From positions 3,501,046 through 3,565,045 of the forward strand of contig OY282379.1 in NCBI GenBank assembly GCA_958295875.1: a stretch of DNA of 64,000 nucleotides, read 5' to 3'. Below the pieces are notes generated by a model that had not been told where the DNA came from, searched no databases, and worked only from the letters and a program-made list of their open reading frames with translations. This document shows, one piece after another, positions 35,518 through 43,626 of this stretch; position 1 is the stretch's first letter; the number at the start of each line of letters is the position of its first letter. The DNA is from an uncultured Pseudomonadales bacterium. Lineage in GTDB: Bacteria > Pseudomonadota > Gammaproteobacteria > Pseudomonadales > Azotimanducaceae. The position numbers and the translations under genes were made by a program.

Positions 35518-36528
35518 ATGATGCCAAATACGTCAGCACGCCGGCAGCCAGTGCCGCATCCGTTCCCATATCAAGGCAGCAAACGCTCCATCACCAAGCA
35601 CATCCTCCCCCACATCCCGTTTGGAACCGGCCTTCTGGTCGAACCCTTCTGCGGTTCCGCCGCCGTGTCCCTCGCGGCTGCTGTGCATGGCCAAGCACAG
35701 CGATTCTGGCTGAACGACGCCAACGGTCCCCTTGTCGCGCTTTGGCAGGAGATACTGGAGCGCCCCGTGCAGTTGGCCGAAGGCTACGAAGGCCTATGGC
35801 GCGAGCAGCTAGAGGACAAAAGAGCATTCTTCCATCGCGTTCGCCGCCAGTTCAATCAAAAGCCGAAGCCACACCTTCTGCTCTATCTGCTGGCGCGAAT
35901 CGTCAAAGGCGCGGTGCGCTATAGCTCGGACGGGCGGTTCAATCAAAGCGCCGACAATCGGCGGGCGGGCATGAGGCCAGAGGCCATGCGCCAGCAACTC
36001 CTGGGCGTCTCGGCAGCATTGGCGGCTCGCACCAGAGTGACGGCGTGGGATTTCCGAGACGTCGTCGCGGAAACATCCGCCGACGATGTGATCTATATGG
36101 ATCCACCCTATCAAGGCACATCCTTCACGCGCGACCATCGGTACCTAGGCGGCCTGCCCTACACCGAGTTCGTGGACGCGCTGCGTGTGATGAACAGTGC
36201 TGGCAAGTCCTACATCGTCAGCTACGACGGCGCGACGGGGGAGAAAACCCACGGCGAACCACTGCCCCCCGAACTTCATCTACAGCACTTATCCATCCAC
36301 GCCGGCCGGTCCACCCAGTCCACCCTGCTTGGCCGCGATTGCCAGACAGTGGAATCTTTGTATCTGTCTCCGGCCCTCGTCGAACGGCTGAGTGCCCAAG
36401 CCGGACAGGCACAAGCGAGCCCGATCAGCAGGAACTCGCGATTGCATGAGCGAGCGCCAGTGGCCACGGAGTTCATTTGCAACATGCCGTCGTCCCATCG
36501 TGGACACCCGCCAATTTCTTACACATAA
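35518..36528 (+). CDS. D12-class (Dam-like) adenine-specific DNA methyltransferase
   Basis: A 336-residue alpha-type N6-adenine methyltransferase. Motif X is PFPYQGSKRSI, motif I (SAM binding) EPFCGSAAVSLAAA near residue 42 and motif IV DPPYQGTSFTRDH near 198. The C-terminal about 35 residues after LSPALVERL look unconserved. No restriction endonuclease gene is next to it, so it is an orphan or the restriction partner has been lost. The recognition sequence cannot be read from the protein. The ATG at 35521 is an equal choice. Confidence 0.9.
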   Translation: MMPNTSARRQPVPHPFPYQGSKRSITKHILPHIPFGTGLLVEPFCGSAAVSLAAAVHGQAQRFWLNDANGPLVALWQEILERPVQLAEGYEGLWREQLEDKRAFFHRVRRQFNQKPKPHLLLYLLARIVKGAVRYSSDGRFNQSADNRRAGMRPEAMRQQLLGVSAALAARTRVTAWDFRDVVAETSADDVIYMDPPYQGTSFTRDHRYLGGLPYTEFVDALRVMNSAGKSYIVSYDGATGEKTHGEPLPPELHLQHLSIHAGRSTQSTLLGRDCQTVESLYLSPALVERLSAQAGQAQASPISRNSRLHERAPVATEFICNMPSSHRGHPPISYT

Positions 36529-36621
36529 TGTGGGCGTGTTTGGCCGAGAGTGAAGGAGGTGATCTGTGAAATCTGCGGTAAAGGAGCGGGGATTGCGGTA
36601 GCTCACCGCTCCGTCCCGGGG

Positions 36622-36773
36622 TGAAGGCGCTTCGGCGCCGACCAAGCGCTCGAAGCGCCTTCGCCAAAACCTGACAACCTTGCGCCCACCCGTCATTGGG
36701 CGTTGCCGGTTTCAACGCCGTCGTCACGTCTAACTCCTTCCTCTCCTATTGGCGACGTGTCCCAGCGCATCCC
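36622..36773. repeat. 152-bp direct repeat, copy 1 (left of the LRR gene)
   Basis: Near-identical to 41,493-41,644, same length with only single-base differences. It contains a 12-bp perfect inverted repeat GAAGGCGCTTCG/CGAAGCGCCTTC at 36,623-36,662 with a 16-base loop. Between it and the LRR gene (36,774-37,164) I see no gene. Confidence 0.9.
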
Positions 36774-37164
36774 ACGCCGGGTTCGTTGAAGCAATGGCTT
36801 TGCCGGGTTCTTCAAACCGCTCTAGGGCGGCATCCGGCGGCGCTGGCAATCACAGGGTGATCGCCGCCGCCACCACCACTCGCCGTTGGGCCCACAGGGA
36901 ATATCCACAGGGTCCAGCATCACGCTGCCGTAACGGTGATCGGACTCGCAGGTCGGCCGCGCCGGCGAGCACCTCCGGCACCCGAGGCCCGAATGCGGAG
37001 GAGGGCGCGGGCGGCCGCTCCGAAGGGCCCGACCGCGATCCCAAGCTGGACAAGCGCCACATTCCGCGACGCGGCTGCCTACCGCCGCGAGGACCAGAAG
37101 CGCCGAGCGCCCTGTTGCCGCCCGGCGCGCACACTGAAGTCCACGGCGCCGTCCAAGTCGGCCG

Positions 37165-40100
37165 CTAGTTCGAGGCGCGCGTCAGCCACCTCCGGCCCTT
37201 CGTGCCGGTCGAGACGTTGGCGAGGTGGCCGGTCGGGCTCTCCAGCAAGCTCATCACCGAGAGCCGCGCGTCGGACTCCACCCGCAGCCGCCACTTGCCC
37301 GACCCGACGCCCAAGCCGCCCGAGAGGGCCCCGCCGCCCGCCTCCAGTTGCGCGGACGTGAACGTGAGCGCCCGCCCGGCCGGCACGGTGACCGCCACCG
37401 TCCCCGAGTCGGAGCCGCCGTCGTCGACGCCCGCGATCGTCGCCGACGCCGCCCGCTCGCCGTCGTTGACCAGACGCAGCTTGCTCACCTGCCGCGAGTT
37501 GCTGCCGGGGTTGAAGAACACGACGCGGTGGCTGCCGTCCTCGGCGCGCGGCACCAGCTCGTGCATGCTCGTGACGAAGCCGTCCGCCGTGCGGACGTAG
37601 GACAGCACCTGCAGGTCCAAGGTGGACGTGAGCTCGAGGCGCCAGTCGCCTTCGCCCGTCCCCACTCCGCCGGAGAGCCCCTTCGCGGCGTTGCCCGCCT
37701 CCAAGTCGCTGGAGTTGAAGTGCGCCGTCTGCCGACGGCCAATCTCCAAGCGCGCCGGGCCGGAGCGGTTGCCCGCGTCGTCCACCGCCGCTATCGCCAC
37801 GTCGCCCGAACGGTACGACCGGTTGACCACGCGCACGAACCCATGCCGCGCGCCGCCGGCGGCGGGGAACAGCGGCACGCGGTGCCTGGCGCCGCCGCCG
37901 GCCAGCGGCTCCGCGTTGTCCGGCGCCGCGGAGAGGTTGGCGAGATGCCCCGTGGGGCTCTCCAGGAGGCTCATCGCCAGCCAAGGGAAGCCCGGCGCCA
38001 GCAGCCGCCACTTGCCGTGGCCGTCGCCAAGGCCGTGGACGCCCTCCATCTCGGTTGCCGTGATGGACGCCGCGGCCTCGGCGCCCATTGTGAAGCCTTC
38101 GCCCCTGTGCTCCACGCCGCGATCGTCGTAGCCACCAATGCCCACGTACGACTCGGCGGCCTGCATGTTCACTAACCGCAGGATGCTCCGCTGCCTCTCG
38201 TTGCTGCCGGGGTTGAAGAAGGGGAGCGTCCCCCCCTCAGCCACGTCGTGCATGGCGGTGACGAAGCCGTCGTCCGTGCGCGCGTAGGACAGCACCTCGA
38301 CGTCCAGGGAGGAAGTCACCTCCAGGCGCCAGTCGCCAACGGTCGGGCGGCCGACCCCGCCGCGGAGGCCCTTGGCGGCGTTGCCGTCCTCCAGGTCCCG
38401 CGAGTTGAAGTGAACCGTCCGCCGGGCGCCCACCTCCATGCGCGCGGGCCCGAAGCGGTTGCCGCCGTCGTCCACCGCCGAAATGAGCACCTCGCCGTCC
38501 GCGTCGCTCCGGTTGATGATCCGCGCGAAGCCCTCGCGGCCGCCGCCGGCCGCGGGGAAGTACGGGGCGGCCTCGCCCGCCAGCACGGTGACGCCCCTCT
38601 CCCGCAGCGTGCCCAAGGCGCTCGACGGCTCGCCGGACAGCGGATTCCCCCGCGCGTCCACCATGGCCAACCGACCGCCGCCCAGCAACGGCGACAGGTC
38701 TTGGACGGCGTTGTTTCGGATGTAGAGCCACTGCAAGGACACCAGCGACCCCAGCGCCGACACGTCCTCGACCGCGCTGTTGGACAGGGAGAGCCACCAC
38801 AAGGATTCCAGCGACCCCAGGGCCGACACGTCCTCGACCGCGTTGTTGGACAGGGAGAGCCACCGCAAGGACCCCAGCGACCCCAGCGCCGACACGTCCT
38901 CGACCGCGTTGTTGGACAGGGAGAGCCCCGCCAGGGATTCCAGCGACCCCAGGGCCGACACGTCCTCGACCGCGTTGCTGGACAGGTAGAGCGTCCGCAA
39001 GGACCCCAGCGACCCCAGCGCCGACACGTCCTCGATCGCGTTGCCGGAAAGGTTGAGGTACCCCAGCGACCCCAGCGACCCCAGCGCCGACACGTCCTCG
39101 ATCGCGTTGTTGTACAGGCTGAGCGATGTCAGGGACCCCAGCGACCCCAGCGCCGACACGTCCTCGATCGCGTTGTTGTACAGGCTGAGCGATGTCAGGG
39201 ACCCCAGCGACCCCAGCGCCGACACGTCCGTGATCTCGTTGTTGTACAGGCTGAGCGATGTCAGGGACCCCAGCGACCCCAGCGCCGACACGTCCGTGAT
39301 CGCGTTGTTGTACAGGCTGAGCGATGTCAGGGACCCCAGCGACCCCAGCGCCGACACGTCCGTGATCGCGTTGTCGTTTAGGTGGAGCACCTGCAAGGAC
39401 CCCAGCGACCCCAGCGCCGACACGTCCTCGATCGCGTTGTTGTACAGGTTGAGCACCTGCAAGGACCCCAGCGACCCCAGCGCCGACACGTCCGTGATCG
39501 CGTTGTTGTACAGGTTGAGCGATGTCAGGGACCCCAGCGACCCCAGCGCCGACACGTCCGTGATCGCGTTGTTGTACAGGTTGAGCACCTGCAAGGACCC
39601 CAGCGACCCCAGCGCCGACACGTCCGTGATCGCGTTGTCGTTTAGGTGGAGCACCTGCAAGGACCCCAGCGACCCCAGCGCCGACACGTCCTCGATCGCG
39701 TTGAAGGATAGGTTGAGCTGCTCTAGGGACGTCAGCGACCCCAGCGCCGACACGTCCGTGATCGCGTTGTTGGACAGTTCGAGCGATGTCAGGGACCCCA
39801 GCGACCCCAGCGCCGACACGTCCTCGATCGCGTTGAAGGATAGGTTGAGCTGCTCTAGGGACGTCAGCGACCCCAGCGCCGACACGTCTGTGATCTCGGT
39901 GCTGTACAGGGTGAGTCTCTCTAGGGACGTCAGGCCGGCCAGCGGCGCGAGGTCGGAGATCGATCCGTGCTGGACGCGTAACTCGACTAGATTGACGGCG
40001 TGCTCAATGCCGTCCAGCCGTGGAACTGACTGAGCAGACAACTCGCTCAGGTTCTCCATCTCGGCGCGGGTGATCGGTTCGCCCGAGCCCTTCCCCAGCG

Positions 40101-41016
40101 CATCTTCAATTGCCCGGCGAAGCGCCCGGGCCACTATGATGCCGAACGCCACGTCCACGCCTCGCTGCAGCAACACTGGAATGTGCGTTTCGATAGATTC
40201 AGCGCTTAGCGGGTTTCCACGCAAGTCGAGGAAGTCGCCATCGCCGAGCCCCATGTTCCGCACAAGCGCCGACACGTCCTCGACCGCGTTGCCGGACAGG
40301 TCGAGGAACTCCAAGGACTCCAGCGACCCCAGCGCCGACACGTCCGTGATCGCGTTGTTGTGCAGGTAGAGCCCCGTCAGGGACCCCAGCGACCCCAGCG
40401 CCGACACGTCCTCGACCGCGTTGTTGGACAGGACGAGCTGCTGCAAGGACCCCAGCGACCCCAGCGCCGACACGTCCGTGATCGCGTTGCCGGACAGGTG
40501 AAGGCGTGTCAGAGACTCCAGCGACCCCAGCGCCGACACGTCCTCGATCGCGTTGCCGGATAGGTAGAGCAACCACAGGGACTCCAGCGACCCCAGCGCC
40601 GACACGTCCTCGATCTCGTTGTAGTACAGGATGAGCCGTTGCAGGGATTCCAGCGACCCCAGCGCTGACACGTCCTCGACCGCGTTGTTGCGCAGCTCGA
40701 GTCCGCTTAGGGACGTCAGGCCGGCCAGCGGCGCGAGGTCGGAGATCGATCCGTCCGGGACTGCTAACACGACTAGATTGACGGCGTGCTCAATGCCGTC
40801 CAGCCGTCCAACGCCGCTGCCAGACAACTCGCTCAGGCTCTCCATCTCGGCGCGGGTGATCGGTTCGCCCGGCGCCTTCTCCAACGCCGCTTCCACTGCC
40901 CCGCGGAGGGCGTCGTCTGGAATCTCGACCACCGAGTCGTCGGCCGCCCTGGCCCAGTTGGCCAGCGCCAGCGCGAGCGCGGCAGCGGCCAACGCGGCCC
41001 GTCCCACATGCGTCAT
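37165..41016 (-). CDS. Exported leucine-rich-repeat surface protein with C-terminal beta modules
   Basis: A 1,283-residue protein. Signal peptide (AAAALALALANWARA), an N-terminal cap with PITRAEM, then two LRR blocks of 22-residue units (xxLxLxNNAITDVSALGSLGSL pattern): about 7 repeats near residues 104-257 and about 19 near 366-814. The second block is led by a duplicated cap (ALRRAIEDALGKG...). After residue 814 come four alternating beta-sandwich-like modules with NPGSN, HFNS, GDWRL and LLESPTGHL. Repeats resemble internalins, so a binding or adhesion role is likely; ligand unknown. Start at ATG 41016 because a GGAGGAGAGGG ribosome site precedes it; a GTG at 41052 lacks one. Flanked by the 152-bp direct repeats. 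Confidence 0.92.
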   Translation of the reverse strand: MTHVGRAALAAAALALALANWARAADDSVVEIPDDALRGAVEAALEKAPGEPITRAEMESLSELSGSGVGRLDGIEHAVNLVVLAVPDGSISDLAPLAGLTSLSGLELRNNAVEDVSALGSLESLQRLILYYNEIEDVSALGSLESLWLLYLSGNAIEDVSALGSLESLTRLHLSGNAITDVSALGSLGSLQQLVLSNNAVEDVSALGSLGSLTGLYLHNNAITDVSALGSLESLEFLDLSGNAVEDVSALVRNMGLGDGDFLDLRGNPLSAESIETHIPVLLQRGVDVAFGIIVARALRRAIEDALGKGSGEPITRAEMENLSELSAQSVPRLDGIEHAVNLVELRVQHGSISDLAPLAGLTSLERLTLYSTEITDVSALGSLTSLEQLNLSFNAIEDVSALGSLGSLTSLELSNNAITDVSALGSLTSLEQLNLSFNAIEDVSALGSLGSLQVLHLNDNAITDVSALGSLGSLQVLNLYNNAITDVSALGSLGSLTSLNLYNNAITDVSALGSLGSLQVLNLYNNAIEDVSALGSLGSLQVLHLNDNAITDVSALGSLGSLTSLSLYNNAITDVSALGSLGSLTSLSLYNNEITDVSALGSLGSLTSLSLYNNAIEDVSALGSLGSLTSLSLYNNAIEDVSALGSLGSLGYLNLSGNAIEDVSALGSLGSLRTLYLSSNAVEDVSALGSLESLAGLSLSNNAVEDVSALGSLGSLRWLSLSNNAVEDVSALGSLESLWWLSLSNSAVEDVSALGSLVSLQWLYIRNNAVQDLSPLLGGGRLAMVDARGNPLSGEPSSALGTLRERGVTVLAGEAAPYFPAAGGGREGFARIINRSDADGEVLISAVDDGGNRFGPARMEVGARRTVHFNSRDLEDGNAAKGLRGGVGRPTVGDWRLEVTSSLDVEVLSYARTDDGFVTAMHDVAEGGTLPFFNPGSNERQRSILRLVNMQAAESYVGIGGYDDRGVEHRGEGFTMGAEAAASITATEMEGVHGLGDGHGKWRLLAPGFPWLAMSLLESPTGHLANLSAAPDNAEPLAGGGARHRVPLFPAAGGARHGFVRVVNRSYRSGDVAIAAVDDAGNRSGPARLEIGRRQTAHFNSSDLEAGNAAKGLSGGVGTGEGDWRLELTSTLDLQVLSYVRTADGFVTSMHELVPRAEDGSHRVVFFNPGSNSRQVSKLRLVNDGERAASATIAGVDDGGSDSGTVAVTVPAGRALTFTSAQLEAGGGALSGGLGVGSGKWRLRVESDARLSVMSLLESPTGHLANVSTGTKGRRWLTRASN
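38670..39921 (-). repeat. 66-bp tandem coding repeats, large LRR array
   Basis: About 19 tandem units encoding the second LRR block, several differing by only a few bases over 66 bp. Common core (plus strand): GACCCCAGCGACCCCAGCGC followed by CGACACGTC. Such identity implies recent duplication and invites copy-number change. Confidence 0.92.
40269..40707 (-). repeat. 66-bp tandem coding repeats, small LRR array
   Basis: About 7 units of the same 66-bp type encode the first LRR block. The caps preceding the two arrays (about 40,708-40,920 and 39,922-40,130) are also alike in DNA, so an entire cap-plus-array unit was duplicated. Confidence 0.88.
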
Positions 41017-41492
41017 CTTCCCTCTCCTCCGAATCCAATCAGATTTCTTCACTGCGCCCTGCTCCCGCTGCGGCCGCTCAAGCGTCGGCGGCGCCGGGGG
41101 CGCCGAAGGGTCATGGGGCGGCGAGGCTATCCCCCTCCCCCGGTCAAATCAAATCCTGCGCGGACTGCCAGCGGCGTCGGCAACGGCTCCCAACGCCGCC
41201 AGCGCCCCGCCGACCGCCATCACGGTCTGAAGGCGCCCCGCGCCTCCGTCGAATCAACAAGCTCGGTGAAGTCACGGGGCCTCGCCGCCGACCGGCCGCC
41301 CCGTCGAAAGAGGCATTGGCCATGTCCACGGGTTCGCGCAAGGGGTCAATCCGCTGCCGCCGCCGCGTCAATCGCCACAACTGCCACCTTGCCCGGTGGC
41401 AATGATGTGGCGCAGCAGGCGATTGCCGCCATCCGTCGCCCCCCTAGGGCAGGGCGTCTCAAAGGCCCGGTCCCGCCAGATTCGGCGGCCAA

Positions 41493-41644
41493 TGAAGGCG
41501 CTTCGGCGCCGACCAAGCGCTCGAAGCGCCTTCGCCAAAACCTGACAACCTCGCGCCCACCCGTCATTAGGCGTTGCCGGTCTCAACGCCGTCGTCACGC
41601 CCAGCTCCTTCCTCTCCTATTGGCGACGTGCCCCCGCGCATCCC
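41493..41644. repeat. 152-bp direct repeat, copy 2 (right of the LRR gene)
   Basis: Partner of 36,622-36,773 in the same orientation, with the same 12-bp inverted repeat at 41,494-41,533. The 41,017-41,492 stretch between the LRR start and this copy has no supported gene; it carries a small TGCCACC/GGTGGCA hairpin at 41,382-41,401. Confidence 0.9.
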
Positions 41645-41702
41645 GCTAAGCTGCCCCTGCTACCATTGCCAAGCATCACCGTTGCCGAATTGGGGGGAGG
41701 CT

Positions 41703-42617
41703 ATGAAGCTTGCAGTGGAGTTCCCAAGCGTTGCTTACCGCGAGGGCGGCGCTGCCGTGGTGAAGCTCGCGCAGGGCATTGAAGCCATCGGCTACGACCA
41801 AATCGACATGTTCGACCATGTCATCATGGGCTATCCCACCGATTCGCGCGAAGCGCCGATCTACCCACCGCAGATGCCGATCATGGAAGCGCTGATGACG
41901 TTGAGCTTCATCGCGTCCGCCACGTCGCGCATCGGCCTCGGCACCGAAGTGTTGGTGCTGCCACAACGTCAACCCGTGCTGGTGGCCAAACAGGTGGCCA
42001 CCCTCGACACGCTGTCTGGCGGCCGCATGCGGTTGGGCGTTGGCGTGGGTTGGCAGGCATCCGAATACGATGCGCTTGAGGAGCGGTTCGACAATCGCGG
42101 CAAGCGCATGGATGAAGCGATTCGAGTGCTGCGCGCCTATTGGGGCGACAAGCGGGTGGACTTCAAGGGCGACTATTACTCCGCCACCGCGATGGCGATG
42201 GAGCCGAAGCCGCCACAAGGACGTGGCCTGCCGATCTGGATCGGCGGCAGCGCCGCGGCCGCGCTCAGGCGCGTCGGCGAGCAAGGCGACGGCTGGCTCT
42301 CCAACGCGATTGCCGAACCCGCCGTTGCTGCCAAGTGCCGAGAACGCATCGTCCGGCACGCCGAAGCTGCCGGGCGCGACCCCGCCGCCATTGGCTTCCA
42401 ACAGATGCTCGCCCTGCCGCCGCGAGATCAGGCAGACAAAGCGTTTTACGCAGACAAGGAACGGGTGGTGCGCCGCGCCGAGGAGGTGGCGGCGATGGGC
42501 TTTGATTGGACCGCGCTCAACGCCACGGCCATCTTCCAAGCCGGCGCCCGCAGCGTGGATGCCATGCTGAACGAGCTAGGCGAGCTGCACGCAGCGATCC
42601 ACGGCGCGGTTGGTTGA
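41703..42617 (+). CDS. Luciferase-like (LLM class) flavin-dependent oxidoreductase
   Basis: A 304-residue TIM-barrel oxidoreductase of the bacterial luciferase-like/F420 superfamily: KLAVEFPSV start, DHVIMGYPTD, the conserved TLDTLSGGRMRLGVGVGW near residue 108, GKRMDEAIRVLRAYW and GLPIWIGGSAAAALRRVGEQGDGW. Cofactor may be FMN or F420; proteobacterial members often use FMN. Substrate unknown. A GGGGGGAGG ribosome site precedes the ATG at 41703. Convergent with the DUF3667 gene. Confidence 0.92.
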   Translation: MKLAVEFPSVAYREGGAAVVKLAQGIEAIGYDQIDMFDHVIMGYPTDSREAPIYPPQMPIMEALMTLSFIASATSRIGLGTEVLVLPQRQPVLVAKQVATLDTLSGGRMRLGVGVGWQASEYDALEERFDNRGKRMDEAIRVLRAYWGDKRVDFKGDYYSATAMAMEPKPPQGRGLPIWIGGSAAAALRRVGEQGDGWLSNAIAEPAVAAKCRERIVRHAEAAGRDPAAIGFQQMLALPPRDQADKAFYADKERVVRRAEEVAAMGFDWTALNATAIFQAGARSVDAMLNELGELHAAIHGAVG

Positions 42618-42648
42618 ACGCCGCCGCGCGCCAGTTGAGCGCACTCGC

Positions 42649-43620
42649 CTACAGCGAGTATAGCGTCACGAACATCACCAGCAGGAAACCGGGGCCGAGC
42701 ATGAGCGAATACAGCGCCATGAGCCCCAGCCACTTCACCCCGGATACTGCCCGGCCACCGCCGTAGTAGCGTCGCAGGGCAAGGTAGTAGTAGCCGGCGA
42801 GCCACAGCGCGATCGCAGTGGTCAGGTAGTCTCCAACGACGTTCTCCGGCACCAGCAACATCACCGTGAACGCGACGAAGGCGACGATGTGGATGTGCAT
42901 GGCGAACACGAAGTGTTCCACGTAAAAGCGCCCGCGCCGCGGATAGAAGCATGCCAACAGCAGGGCGTAGGCCGGCAGCATGAAGAACATGGCGATGGGG
43001 AGGTTGTCGATGAGCCGGTCGAACGCCACCCTCGGCTGATGCAGCACATCGACAAACTGCGTCAATAGGAACCGCGAGAACGGCTCAGTCTCCACCTCTT
43101 CGGCGAAGGGCTCCAATTCAATTTGCAAGATCATGGCGCGCGCCAGCCGGCCGGTCTCGTCATCCATGATGTCGTCCCACTTGCGCGCCTGCTCCGGTGG
43201 CAGCAGGGCGCGCACCGCGTCCGCACCGGCTTGGGCGCCAGGCGGCGCCGGGCGCTCCCGCGCCGCAGCGAGGCGTTCCGCCGGCGGCGCGCCAAGTTCC
43301 GCAGTGAGCGACAGCACGAAGAAGAACGCGATGCTGGCGAAGAGATACAGGCGCACTGGCGAGGAATAGTCCGCCCGCCGGTCTCGGGAGAACTCGGCTG
43401 GCAGTTCGCCAGGGCGCGTCGCCATCAGCTTGAAGGTGCGCAGCAGGCGCGAATCCATTTCAAACGCCTCGCGCAGGAACTCCCACATCATCAGCGGCAG
43501 CGAGCGGATGTAGCTGCGGTCGTTCTGCCCGCAGCGGGCACAGAACCGATCGCGCCGCGGGCTGCCGCAGTTCGGGCAGATGCCGCTAAGCGGGCCGTCC
43601 AACTGCGTGGCGCCCGGCAA
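42649..43620 (-). CDS. DUF3667 membrane protein with zinc-ribbon start
   Basis: A 323-residue protein. The N-terminal zinc ribbon CPNCGS...CARCGQ is followed by the DUF3667-type segment LREAFEMDSRLLRTFKLMATRPGE and several membrane helices (residues 90-110, 200-225, 238-258, 265-285, 300-322). Function unknown. Starts with TTG at 43620, 6 bp from the dehydrogenase stop and in the same direction, so it is likely the last gene of that operon. Confidence 0.85.
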   Translation of the reverse strand: MPGATQLDGPLSGICPNCGSPRRDRFCARCGQNDRSYIRSLPLMMWEFLREAFEMDSRLLRTFKLMATRPGELPAEFSRDRRADYSSPVRLYLFASIAFFFVLSLTAELGAPPAERLAAARERPAPPGAQAGADAVRALLPPEQARKWDDIMDDETGRLARAMILQIELEPFAEEVETEPFSRFLLTQFVDVLHQPRVAFDRLIDNLPIAMFFMLPAYALLLACFYPRRGRFYVEHFVFAMHIHIVAFVAFTVMLLVPENVVGDYLTTAIALWLAGYYYLALRRYYGGGRAVSGVKWLGLMALYSLMLGPGFLLVMFVTLYSL

Positions 43621-43626
43621 CGCGGT

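Noticed and set aside
36473..36727. Minus-strand frame reading TTALKPATPNDGW, repeated at 41,368-41,598
   Set aside because: The similarity is explained by the 152-bp DNA repeat; the frames diverge outside it and have no ribosome site.
38670..40707. Regularly spaced repeats that could suggest a CRISPR array
   Set aside because: The units are contiguous 66-bp coding repeats without unique spacers and translate into leucine-rich repeats.
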